DNA of 64,000 bases from Eunapius fragilis (lineage: Eukaryota > Porifera > Demospongiae > Spongillida > Spongillidae), in assembly GCA_963681505.1 (NCBI GenBank), contig OY811985.1, forward strand, positions 5,541,029 through 5,605,028, read 5' to 3'. Of the stretch, positions 23,935 to 33,993 are shown in pieces. The notes under the pieces are model-generated. The model saw nothing but the letters and a program-made list of their open reading frames with translations, had not been told where the DNA came from and ran no database searches. A program made the translations under genes and the position numbers. Each line of letters starts with the position of its first letter. The first letter of the stretch is position 1.

Positions 23935-25287
23935 AGCTGTGGCAAAAAGTAATAATGTTCTTTGCCACTGAAGTAAATTATTATTTCTCACATGTTAGAG
24001 TGAATTTAAGAGTTGTTATAACTTACAGTAAAGAACTACATTGCACATCAGCTAAGGATAATATATAAAGACTTACAACTCTATTTCTGCAAACTCTTCA
24101 TAACTGCTTAATAATTTTCTCATGCTGTCAATCTCTTCGTTCTGTTTAGAGATCATTTCGTTCTGCTTGGTGATTACTTCAGACTTTTTGTTAAGCTCAT
24201 CTTCCTTGACTTTCAATTGGCTCTGAAGCCTTTCCAATGTTTTTTCTGCAGCAGACTTCACACTCACATAGCGATCACTCCTCTGCAATTCCAACATGTA
24301 GTGGCACATATCCTGAGCAGTTGGCCGATCCTGTTCCTTGTAGCTCAGACATACAAGGGCATGCTTTAGCAATGGATGGGCAGGGTCAATCTGGCCTATG
24401 TCAGCCTTTCGACGTTCTGTCTCCAGCACTGGTACTTCAATCGGTACTGGATATCTCTGATCAACTATCTTTTTTCGTGGAGATCCTGGAGATGGAAACT
24501 TGCAAGTGAGTATTTGTATGACCAATACTCCAAAAGAAAATATGTCCAATTTGTTTGAGTATTTTGGTGTGTGTTGGAGGGCTTCTGGTGACATATAAAA
24601 AGGACATCCAGGAGCACTTGTGAGAGTGGAGAGGTGCTTATCATCCATTAATTTGAACATGCCAAAGTCAGTGACCTTTGCCCTCTTGTCTCCAGTTAGG
24701 AGAACATTGTTGCTAGAGAGGTCACGGTGAATGATGTCATTAGAATGGAGATAGGCTAAGGCCAGACATATATCATGGCAGAGGTTGACCTGGGTGTGGA
24801 AGGGAAGGGGAGGAGTGGACTTCTCCAAGAAAGTGGTGAGGCTCTGCTCCATCAGCTCCATGAGAAGGATCTGACAGCTTGGTCCATCACTGTGGATGCC
24901 AAGGTATTGTATGATGTTTGGATGTTTCAGGGCACTCATCACCATACACTCCTGGTGGAACTTCTGGTTGTACCGTTCACTGACCAGTACAGGGTGAAGG
25001 AGCTTGGCAGCACACAGCAGTTCATCACACAGGGCCTTGCACACCATTCCATAGGACCCCCTGCCTAGCTCTTGGTCCCTCAATATTTGAACTTTCTTGA
25101 AATGGTAGCCACCCAGAAGTTGAGCCATTCCTATTCAAAAAATTTATACTGAATAACAAGGTTGAAAATAATAAATTTGTTCATACAATTTTGAAGGGAG
25201 TGAAAGACTCAAGTTCATACATGTCCTGGTATGTGTTATAAGTGATAGATGACTGGCTTGATATGCTGTACGTTTAATACAACAATC
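23935..25287 (-). repeat. Left arm of a 1.35-kb inverted duplication carrying the kinase exon
   Basis: This arm is the reverse complement of about 30,740-32,090. Homology begins in the promoter side (GCTGTACGTTTAATAC at 25,265) and runs through the kinase exon into about 140 bases beyond the splice donor. The arms are about 5.46 kb apart. Confidence 0.9.
24073..25128 (-). CDS. TKL/RIPK-like protein kinase with C-terminal coiled coil, copy 1 (first exon of locus B)
   Basis: A 351-residue open frame on one exon. Kinase landmarks: glycine loop LGRGSYGMV (21-29), AAK with the ATP-binding lysine at 42, HRDLSSNN (134-141) for catalysis, DFG (154-156), SPE (180-182) and DRP with the C-lobe arginine at 268. 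All catalytic residues are present, so activity is expected. Residues about 288-345 are heptad-like and charged (SEVITKQNEMISKQNEEIDS), probably a coiled coil for dimerisation. The frame ends GAG TTG TAA, but TT|GTAAGT there is a perfect splice donor (last exon base 24,077, phase 2). Downstream on the same strand lie DGK-B exons that start in phase 2. Up to residue 285 the protein is identical to copy 2; the coiled coil differs. The substrate is unknown. Confidence 0.85.
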   Translation of the reverse strand: MAQLLGGYHFKKVQILRDQELGRGSYGMVCKALCDELLCAAKLLHPVLVSERYNQKFHQECMVMSALKHPNIIQYLGIHSDGPSCQILLMELMEQSLTTFLEKSTPPLPFHTQVNLCHDICLALAYLHSNDIIHRDLSSNNVLLTGDKRAKVTDFGMFKLMDDKHLSTLTSAPGCPFYMSPEALQHTPKYSNKLDIFSFGVLVIQILTCKFPSPGSPRKKIVDQRYPVPIEVPVLETERRKADIGQIDPAHPLLKHALVCLSYKEQDRPTAQDMCHYMLELQRSDRYVSVKSAAEKTLERLQSQLKVKEDELNKKSEVITKQNEMISKQNEEIDSMRKLLSSYEEFAEIEL

Positions 25288-25349
25288 AGTTATTTAGCCG
25301 TTAGGAATTCTTTCCTTGACTTCCTAAACCTATCCGAGACCCTTTGAGT

Positions 25350-26370
25350 ACGAGTGTCTCCTTAGATATTCTACACAGGGATTGGAAACGGATCACGTGG
25401 GCAATACATTGCTATAGTCCAATCCTCGGGCCGTCATCGTTGGAATGGATGACACCTTTAAATAGGTGACGACGGGCATATTTCCTTGTTCCGACTTTAT
25501 TATCCTTGAACGCTGGGTAACAGTGACTGCTTTCTGCTCGAATAAGAGGTACATTGTGAGATACAGTGGTTTGGAGGTGTCTGACATCAATTTTGGGAGA
25601 ATTATAGCGTAACCTACGACTGGCTTAGTTCTGGGCATTTTAAAATCATAGCGTTAAGGATAAAAATCGGTTGGTTATACTGCAGATTAGATACCCCCCT
25701 CACACTTTACAGCTCACAGGACAAATTTTAATTCACACATGCTTTGAACTAATCAACGCTGCATTCCTACAGGTTTCTATAGTTACAAATGCTACTTTAT
25801 CTCTCAGTAATAAACTCTTACAGTAATGAGCGTTTCATTTTTCGCCGGTACTGATCCACGACCCTCTTGCAAATTATCGTTCTAGCTGGGCCTAGTTTAG
25901 GTTCAGTGTAAGGGGGATAAGTACTAGTACATTGGCTTCACTTAGAGTTAGGGTTAGAGGGCGTCTCCAAACTATTTTGGAAAAGTTAACGTCATTTTGA
26001 CGTTGTGGGGGGGGGGGGGGGGGTGTTTAGGCTCGTGACGTTATCCGATGTACTGACCAAAAAAAATGGCGGCCGGCCTCCCACATCAATGACGTTATGA
26101 GGGGGGGGGGGATTATAACGAAACATCAAAATGACGTTAACTCTTCCAAAATAGTTTGAAGACGCCCCCTTAGGAAATAATGGGCATTAGTTGTGTGTGT
26201 CATGCCAGGATAGGGGGGTGAGGTGAAAACAATGTACTTATCCCCCTTATCGGTTCTTTTTAATAAATAGCTCTTCCGGTCCAACGATGATGGAACCTGC
26301 TAATTGGTGCTAACGACATCCGTTTCCAATCCCTGTGTAGAATATCTATGGTGTCTCCTACTCTACATGG
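25350..26370. repeat. About 1-kb nested palindrome between the kinase arms
   Basis: Outer arms: ATTCTACACAGGGATTGGAA (25,369) pairs with TTCCAATCCCTGTGTAGAAT (26,323). Inner arms: GGGCGTCTCCAAACTATTTT / AAAATAGTTTGAAGACGCCC, TTAACGTCATTTTGACGTT / its complement, then G-runs at 25,998 and 26,101. No coding capacity. Confidence 0.85.
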
Positions 26371-26579
26371 GATTTCACCAATTAGCCAGTTAAACCCCGT
26401 TGCATTATTGCACCGACACAGTACCGATTATCGGCCATTTTAAGTGGTGCAATAAGTTTTAGAGACAAATTTTAAGTAGCGGGAATCCCGCTGGTCCATT
26501 CAAATGATCAGTTTAATGGATTTTTTTGTGACCCGACTTGCTCAACGGCGTCTCGCATTCACTGATCGGTCTATACTAG

Positions 26580-26960
26580 TAAGTAAAAAGTATGATTAAG
26601 CATGGAATGAATGTAGTTAGCTAAAAAGCGTGACCCGATATACATCCTAAGTTCCATGCTCAATCATACTTTTTATAGATTAGCGCCACTCACCGTTGCT
26701 CCAAACTTTTCAAAGACTATAACCGCTTATTAGAGAACTGTCAACACAAAATGGTTTATTGTATAATTATCTATTTATTAATGCAGTTAATTTTTTATAA
26801 TTATGCAATAAACCATATAAAGATGGCAGTTCTCTAATATGCGGTGATAGTCCTAGATAAGTTTTGTAGCAACGGTAAGTGCTGCTAATCTATAAAAAGT
26901 ATGATTAAGCATGGGAATGAATTTAGTTTGATCGAGCCAAAAAGTGTGACCCGATATACA
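26580..26960. repeat. Foldback MITE with repeated AAAAAGTATGATTAAGCATG
   Basis: AAAAAGTATGATTAAGCATG occurs at 26,585 and 26,895, and its inverse near 26,656-26,677. Inside, CCACTCACCGTTGCTCCAAA... at 26,686 pairs with TTGTAGCAACGGTAAGTGCT near 26,865. Non-coding. Confidence 0.8.
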
Positions 26961-28059
26961 TCCTTGCATGAGCGTAGTAGGGCGTGGTCCGACTACCGCG
27001 TTTGGTGTACTAAAATTTGTTCTGCTTGCAACGGGGATTGCAGTCCAATCGGATTGCAGCGTTCAAGTGGGTTCATTGTTACCCACTTAACAACTGATGT
27101 GAAATAATTATCTACCTAACACCCAATATTCACCTAGCTATAATGAAAACAATTTCACGTTACATAACACTCCAATTGGCACCCGACTAGCATGAGTGTT
27201 CAGTGAATGCGAGAGCGCCGTTGAGCAAATTTTCAGGGGCGGCGGAAGGGGGGAGGGGGGAAGGGTGGGCTCCCCAAATATGAATATGGTGGGGCTGAAG
27301 CCCCCCAAATATCGGACATCGGAATACAGCGGTTTGCCTACGTAATGTGGTTTTACAAATGACGTATAACATGTATAAGCGTGTCGGCGCTTATTTGAAT
27401 TAATTCATAAACCACACCATCATCGATGTCAACCTAGCAACCGTCCTAAATATATTGATAGCAACCGTGATTGATACATTTTCAACACGATCAAACTAGT
27501 CTCGTACCCAGACCCACATCGCAGCTGCGGATGGAATACATCACCGCCTACGCGAGTAGTGGGTCTGGTGTCCTGTACAAATTTCTGTCCAGCGATTACA
27601 TAATACTTACATTCAACGTCATGTATGAATAATATTATCTTCCGCAAGAATGCAATTAGTGTGTTAATGCTTTAATTAGCAAGCTACAACATTTCTGGAC
27701 CTCTCCCTTCTTCGTACAATATCTTCCCCTATTAAGGAAGCGATTATCAGTGCACTTAGCATTGGTATCACCCGACCTAAACGCCAGCTTTTTGACTCAT
27801 AAGCGAAGTTACTCCGGTCAAGGTAAATGTAAGCTATGCTGCATCACAAGTGCTGGGTCATGCAGGCTGCGGTGGAGAGCACCCCGCCAAGGCCTGCCCC
27901 CTTGCCTGGGACTACGTGAGCTCCAGCAACTGAAAGATCATCCTGACAAGGCCTGCGTCTCCTGACGATGTGTCCATGGACCTCTCTTTCCTTTCACTGC
28001 ACACACCCTACAACAGACCTCACTTTCCTTTCACAGCACGCAACCTAATTTCACTGTCC

Positions 28060-28690
28060 ATTACTCCACAATTGACAATGTGGTGGGGCTCCTTAGCAGA
28101 TTTGAAAAAGGAGCCATGATGACCAAGGTAGACCTAAAATCTGCATTCAGAATGGTTCCAATCCAGGCCTCTGAATGGAGTTCAGAATGGTTCCAATCCA
28201 GGCCTCTGAATGGAGTTCCCATTCAGAGGCCTGGATTGGAACCATTCTGAATGCTGATTTTGAGGAGGCTCCACCACCATATCCATCTTAATTCTGAAGC
28301 CAGAGCTGACATATGATGGTGGAACAGCTTCCTACCATCTTGGAATGGCATATTCATCTCCCCAGATTCAGTGGAAGAATGCAGAGTCCAATCCAGTTGT
28401 ACACGGATGCCTCTGGCACCTGTGGTTATGAGGCCTACTTGGATGGGGCCTGGTTCGGAGGCAACTGCCCACACTAGTGCCTCACAAGAGCTGGCAGAGC
28501 TCTAGAAGGTTGCCTGAGACACCTCCTCCACAGAGCTGTGGCCCCTTCAACGTCCACCACCTACAGGGCAGGGATCAGGAAGTACTACGCCTTCTGTCAC
28601 AAATTTAACCTGACCACTCTGCCAAGGAATCAAGCACTCCATCAACCTTTTTACTGGGTATCTCAGTCAAACGGGGAGTGAGGAAGGATC
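28060..28690 (+). pseudogene. DIRS-type retrotransposon fragments: reverse transcriptase, RNase H, tyrosine recombinase
   Basis: Three short homologies in the expected DIRS order with frame breaks: reverse transcriptase at 28,075-28,175 (FEKGAMMTKVDLKSAFRMVP), RNase H near 28,395-28,475 (QLYTDASGTCGYEAYLDG) and the N-terminal part of a tyrosine recombinase near 28,535-28,670 (APSTSTTYRAGIRKYYAFCH). A 35-bp unit (AGAATGGTTCCAATCCAGGC..) is duplicated and then inverted at 28,149-28,250, destroying the reverse transcriptase. Clearly defective. Confidence 0.75.
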
Positions 28691-28692
28691 GT

Positions 28693-29247
28693 CTATGGGA
28701 GAGGTAAGTTTATCAAAGTGGGCATGCTTACCCCTCTTGACTTCGTGCCTCGAGGGGTAGGGACATGGTAGTGAAGGCAGAAGGGGGCGTTGAGGAAGCT
28801 GCTCTCCCGTGACCTGGAGTGGTGGGTCCTCTCGCGCCGCTTGAACTTCTTCTTGCATGCGTCGGAGTCGCTGGACTCAGACGACGAGCTTGCTTCTCTC
28901 CTAAGATGAGGATCGGCTGTGACATCGTTTCTCGCTCTTTGCCTTTTTGGCGCGATTGTGAGTGGCTTGCTTCGTACCTCTAGAACCGATAGCTCGTCAA
29001 ATAAATACCCATAGCAGATCAGAACGCCGTAACCTGTTGGTAAGCTTACGAACGTGTCCCGACTACGGACCACGTCTTCGATGACTCGGAACTGTTCGTC
29101 CTTAACTTTGGCATACCCCATACGTAAGCTAGTCTTCCCCCATTCAATCATATGCGGGGCTTGTAAAACCATAATTAAGTGCGTGGCACTGCATGGCGAT
29201 CGGCGAGAACCGGTTGTGGTTCTGCATTTATTACATGTACCATACAT
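28693..29247 (-). pseudogene. RecQ-like helicase N-terminal fragment followed by an Arg/Ser-rich tail, transposon-associated
   Basis: Minus-strand codons near 29,150-28,990 read GYAKVKDEQFRVIEDVVRSR then DTFVSLPTGYGVLICYGYLF, which resembles motif I of RecQ-type helicases. The Walker A lysine/serine expected after SLPTGYG is replaced by VL, so ATP binding would be lost. The frame then enters a Ser/Arg-rich region (RREASSSSESSDSDACKKKF) like the Gag-type proteins of DIRS elements. Probably a fused remnant. Confidence 0.6.
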
Positions 29248-29802
29248 TCGTATTATTAAACTTAAAAAGAGAACAGTTTAATGTACAGGCGCTTGGATTT
29301 TCCATGTGTGCGAAACATGGTCAGAACCCAGCTCGAAAAGAAACCATGCGCTGCAGACTAAATTCCGCGACAGCATGCATCGAGGAAGTATGTTGCGATG
29401 TAGCGGTCAAATTAAGCAACAATATCGCCGTTCATGTCCCTTTTTTTATCTGCGATATTGGGAAAGAGGTTTCCCCCTGATTAATTATAAGTTGATTTGG
29501 ATGCTCATATCCCATAGAAACCAATTCCATTGAGGAAAAAAATCAACGCGGTACCAAAAAAAGTGAATTTAAATTTAATAATTTAACATCTCTATTAGTA
29601 CATTGACCGCTACATCACAATACATGTACATGTATACTTTCTCATGCAGTGATATGAAATTCATATGCATGAATATGACATTTTAGCCCCCCCCCCCCCC
29701 CCCCCAAAAAAAAAATGATTACCTTCCGCCGCCCCTGTGATTTGAACGGACCAGTGGTATAGTACTTTAAAATGTATTTGTCTCTGTTATAAGAGGATGC
29801 AG

Positions 29803-29914
29803 TGCCATCCCGGGAAGATTGGCGGCCATGTTTTTTGGTGTCAACCTGTAACAGAACTGGACACCAAAAAACATGGCCGTCGATCTTCCCGGGATGACAC
29901 TGCATCCTCTCTAT
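29803..29914. repeat. Near-perfect hairpin of about 112 bp
   Basis: GAGGATGCAGTGCCATCCCG with GGAAGATTGGCGGCCATGTT is mirrored by AACATGGCCGTCGATCTTCC and CGGGATGACACTGCATCCTC around a loop of about 20 bases. Confidence 0.9.
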
Positions 29915-30054
29915 TGCATGGCCGAAATACTTTTCAAAACTATCCTGTAATTCCTAATAGGTAGTGATCGGCATGCGCGATAGCGTAGCCTGCGTAGGTG
30001 GTGTTCGGCCGGTACCCTATGTGTTATTTTTTATAGGGAATGTAGTTACATTAT

Positions 30055-30478
30055 ACTACAAGACAACCCAGAAGGATGGCTTTTACTTTATTATAACTTC
30101 TTAGAAGGTTTTTTTATTTTGCTGGAAGTGCGACTCCCCACTGCAAAGTTCCACCTCTAGTGCCTGTGCGTGATTTGTCGTATATGTACGGAGCGCACAG
30201 ATTAGAGACGTGTATCCTTTGTAAAATATTATGCTGGGTATGGTTATGTATTTGAAATCAACAACTTCAGTTATTGATTTCAACCATACCCAACATAATA
30301 TTTTACAAAGGATACACGTCTCTAATCTGTGCTGCACTACTAGTCTCGTGCCCGGGCCCTAAAATATGAACATGTCACAGCTGCTAAAGGTGGAACTTTA
30401 CAGTGGGGAGTCGCACTTCCAGCAAAATAAGAAACCAGTTATAAAAAAGTAAAAGCCATCCTTCTGGGTTGTCTTATA
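30055..30478. repeat. About 420-bp palindrome upstream of kinase copy 2
   Basis: Outer arms ACAAGACAACCCAGAAGGAT and ATCCTTCTGGGTTGTCTTAT; middle GGAAGTGCGACTCCCCACTG and its complement; inner ATTAGAGACGTGTATCCTTT with AAAGGATACACGTCTCTAAT around about 30,260. Non-coding foldback. Confidence 0.9.
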
Positions 30479-30739
30479 CACAGCAAACAGGAATGATAAT
30501 TATATAAACATACCTGATTCCAAGAGATCGCCAGCCCTCACTAGCTCTATACTAATACCGCTTCGTTCATTCAAAAACGTGCTCCGTACGAGGGAAAACA
30601 ACTGTTTTATCCAATTAAGCGGATTTCTGGTATAGTCGCCAGTGCGGTTGGTCTTTCGCCACGTATGGTTGCCACCGTACCCCCTGTATTTCGTTGTTAC
30701 GTAGGCGACTATACCTGACGCTACCCTAACTGATTGTCG

Positions 30740-32090
30740 TATTAAACGTACAGCATATCAAGCCAGTCATCTATCACTTATAACACATACCAGGACATGT
30801 ATGAACTTGAGTCTTTCACTCCCTTCAAAATTGTATGAACAAATTTATTATTTTCAAACCTTGTTATATTCAGTATAAATTTTTTGAATAGGAATGGCTC
30901 AACTTCTGGGTGGCTACCATTTCAAGAAAGTTCAAATATTGAGGGACCAAGAGCTAGGCAGGGGGTCCTATGGAATGGTGTGCAAGGCCCTGTGTGATGA
31001 ACTGCTGTGTGCTGCCAAGCTCCTTCACCCTGTACTGGTCAGTGAACGGTACAACCAGAAGTTCCACCAGGAGTGTATGGTGATGAGTGCCCTGAAGCAT
31101 CCAAACATCATACAATACCTTGGCATCCACAGTGATGGACCAAGCTGTCAGATCCTTCTCATGGAGCTGATGGAGCAGAGCCTCACCACTTTCTTGGAGA
31201 AGTCCACTCCTCCCCTTCCCTTCCACACCCAGGTCAACCTCTGCCATGACATATGTCTGGCCTTAGCCTATCTCCATTCTAATGACATCATTCACCGTGA
31301 CCTCTCTAGCAACAATGTTCTCCTAACTGGAGACAAGAGGGCAAAGGTCACTGACTTTGGCATGTTCAAATTGATGGATGATAAGCACCTCTCCACTCTC
31401 ACAAGTGCTCCTGGATGTCCTTTTTATATGTCACCAGAGGCCCTCCAGCACACACCAAAATACTCAAACAAATTGGACATATTTTCTTTTGGAGTATTGG
31501 TCATACAAATACTCACTTGCAAGTTTCCATCTCCAGGATCTCCACGAAAAAAGATAGTTGATCAGAGATATCCAGTACCGATTGAAGTACCAGTGCTGGA
31601 GACAGAACGTCGAAAGGCTGACATAGGCCAGATTGACCCTGCCCATCCATTGCTAAAGCATGCCCTTGTATGTCTGAGCTACAAGGAACAGGATCGGCCA
31701 ACTGCTCAGGATATGTGCCACTACATGTTGGAATTGCAGAGGAGTGATCACTATGTGAGTGTGAAGTCTGCTGCAGAAGAAACATTGGAAAGGCTTCAGA
31801 GCCAACTGACGGACATAGAAAATGAGATTGAAAAAAGGTCTGAAGTAATCACCAAACAGGATGAAAGGATCTCTAAACAGAACGAAGAGATTGACAGCAT
31901 GAGAAAATTATTAAGCAGTTATGAAGAGTTTGCAGAAATAGAGTTGTAAGTCTTTATATATTATCCTTAGCTGATGTGCAATGTAGTTCTTTACTGTAAG
32001 TTATAACAACTCGTAAATTCACTCTAACTAACACGTGAGATTAATAATTTACTTCAGTGGCAAAGAACATAATTTGTTTTTGCCACAGCT
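30740..32090 (+). repeat. Right arm of the inverted kinase duplication
   Basis: Reverse complement of 23,935-25,287, including the same upstream sequence (GTATTAAACGTACAGCATAT) and the same sequence after the donor. Similarity fades just before TGCCACAGCTGACATG near 32,085. Confidence 0.9.
30894..31949 (+). CDS. TKL/RIPK-like protein kinase with coiled coil, copy 2; probable first coding exon of a kinase-DGK fusion
   Basis: A 351-residue open frame with the same catalytic set as copy 1 (LGRGSYGMV, Lys42, HRDLSSNN, DFG, SPE, DRP). The start ATG is preceded by TTTTTTGAATAG, so a non-coding upstream exon is possible. Differences from copy 1 are confined to residues 286-325: for example TDIENEIEKR here replaces KVKEDELNKK, with R286H, K296E, N323D and M325R. 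The reading frame stops at TAA (31,947-31,949), but that stop lies inside a consensus donor TT|GTAAGT; splicing at 31,945 leaves phase 2. The next acceptors at 32,892 or 34,238 start in phase 2 and continue into DGK-C, giving kinase, linker, C1, lipid kinase and ankyrin. Intron retention would give the 351-residue kinase alone. Confidence 0.85.
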   Translation: MAQLLGGYHFKKVQILRDQELGRGSYGMVCKALCDELLCAAKLLHPVLVSERYNQKFHQECMVMSALKHPNIIQYLGIHSDGPSCQILLMELMEQSLTTFLEKSTPPLPFHTQVNLCHDICLALAYLHSNDIIHRDLSSNNVLLTGDKRAKVTDFGMFKLMDDKHLSTLTSAPGCPFYMSPEALQHTPKYSNKLDIFSFGVLVIQILTCKFPSPGSPRKKIVDQRYPVPIEVPVLETERRKADIGQIDPAHPLLKHALVCLSYKEQDRPTAQDMCHYMLELQRSDHYVSVKSAAEETLERLQSQLTDIENEIEKRSEVITKQDERISKQNEEIDSMRKLLSSYEEFAEIEL

Positions 32091-32891
32091 GACATGTTCA
32101 AGATCAAATTTTTGGTTCACAATGTATTCATTTCATTGGCTTGAATAATTTGAAAGGTTTATTAACATAATTTCTAACCGGTGTTATCTATTACTAATGC
32201 TATATATCTACATGTATGTACTTAAATCTTGGTAGTTGAAGAGATTCTAAAAATTTATATTATTTTGATTTGATTTTAATTAATAAATTATTTATTTAAT
32301 ACAAATTAACTACTGATAAAGTTACAAATCATTTGGTTATAACTTGCACAGCAATTTGAGAATGTCCTGGTCACCCATAGTTGTAAACCACTGTGCATAC
32401 CACTCCATTTCTATTTGCAAAAATGTAATTTGGTGTCTTGCACAAGTGGGGTACCGACATTAGGTGGTCCAGTACTTCAATGGGCTCCATGCGGCCACCA
32501 CATCTTCAGGTAGGAACGTTCAAATAGCTTCAAATTCAGTATGTACGTAGAAGGGTCCTACACTATTGATTTCTTCTATTAAATTTTACTTCACCGTTAC
32601 GGAGATGTAGCTGTGCAAAGTGCGTCTACGGTTTCCCACTCGATTCGCGCCAATGAATTAGGCACTTGCCTCCCATACATTGAATGTCTAAGGCGGAGAC
32701 GTGGGCGTGTACATGTGCATGCATCGAACGTGTGTGAGTGTGTGTGGCTGTTAGGATGTTATGAAACATACGGATATTCTTCTGCTTAGGAGGGTGTGTC
32801 TGTATATATATGTTTGTGTGTGTGTATGTGTGTGTGGTTGAATTCCCGTTTTCTTTTATACCTCCTCCCCACCTTTTCTGTTTACTTCCAG

Positions 32892-33092
32892 CACCACTAC
32901 TCCAGCCCACCCCAAGGGCCTTCCCCTCTTCTCCTCCTCCCAGCCACACAAGGCTCCAGTGAAGCTGGTACTACGTGAACCCACCATCCCATTGGCTGCC
33001 CCTCCTGCCATTACCCCAAGGAACCAATGCAACTCCGATTCTGATACGTTGGATGTAACAGAGGCGATAGGAATGTTGGAATCACGGAAGAG
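32892..33092 (+). other. Duplicate linker exon, first copy (201 bp, phase 2-2)
   Basis: This acceptor-to-donor segment and 34,238-34,438 are near-identical 201-bp exons ([20 protein letters not shown] in both). Both begin after TTCCAG, end AAGAG|GCAAGT (GC donor) and start and finish in phase 2, so using either one or both keeps the frame. They differ near the end: [14 protein letters not shown] here, [14 protein letters not shown] in the second. Upstream intron sequence (GATATTCTTCTGCTTAGG) is also duplicated. Confidence 0.8.
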
Positions 33093-33927
33093 GCAAGTGC
33101 TTTAATCTATAGTGATGATGATTTTGACAGGTTGACCTGTCAATTACACATTTAGAGTCACTATAGGGCTTTTACACTTCTCATTCAAAGTTTAAGTTAC
33201 ATTGTTGATGACTGTTTTAACACGGAGCCTACTAAGCTACTTACATTCAACTCCTACCTAATGTTGTGTTTCAACTGACTTCAACACTCCACTTAGAATA
33301 ACTAACCCATGTGGGTATTGTAAAGAACCGTTGATTGGTGGGAAAAAATGGCTCATGTTTAGATAAAAGTATCTCCTTAACCATTAATGCTTTGCGTATC
33401 ATTTTACTACTTAAAAAGAAAGAAATGGTACTCCAACGTGATTTCAATAACAGCTTCGGAAGCAATTAATTTGTACAAGATGCACATGAGCGCATCACTT
33501 TTTATGGGGACTTATACAGAAGCTTAGTATATTATGGAACAAGATACACTAGTGTTCCTTTGCTGCTGGTAAAAGTTAAGTCCCTACCACACCTCGTTAG
33601 GTCATTTTTAACATTCAGTCAAAGTTCGTACATAATCATAAGCAGATATGTATATGTGTATATGTGTATATGAGTATGGGTGTGTGTATATGTAGATGTG
33701 TGCTGTGATTATGTACACAGTGGTTGTCAACAGAACAGAACCTCATACCATGCAGAGAGGATAAAGGCACCATTCAACTCTGTACTTAAGTAGAGGCTCA
33801 CATCTTCAAATTAGCCTTACTTGAGTGGATTAAAGCCTTTTTGAATGATCGCACACAATATATGTACATAAATTGAATACATGTACCTCAAAGATCTACT
33901 GTACCTCAGGGATCTGATTAGGTCTGA

Positions 33928-33993
<66 letters not shown>

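Larger units (their letters stand above)
27234..29737. mobile_element. Composite element with CAGGGGCGGCGGAAG terminal inverted repeats
   Basis: CAGGGGCGGCGGAAG at 27,234 and CTTCCGCCGCCCCTG ending at 29,737 are perfect inverted ends. The same ends, with similar subterminal GGGGCT..AGCCCCCC tracts, delimit the element at 39,481-40,777. CAGGGGCGG is typical of hAT-like ends in animals, but I see no matching target duplication here (flanks aatttt / tgattt), so the two ends may not belong to one insertion. Between them lie retrotransposon and helicase-like fragments. Confidence 0.65.

Noticed and set aside
24237-25068. Plus-strand frames opposite kinase copy 1 (and the minus-strand equivalents at 30,954-31,785)
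   Set aside because: Antisense shadows of the kinase exon; they have no features of their own.
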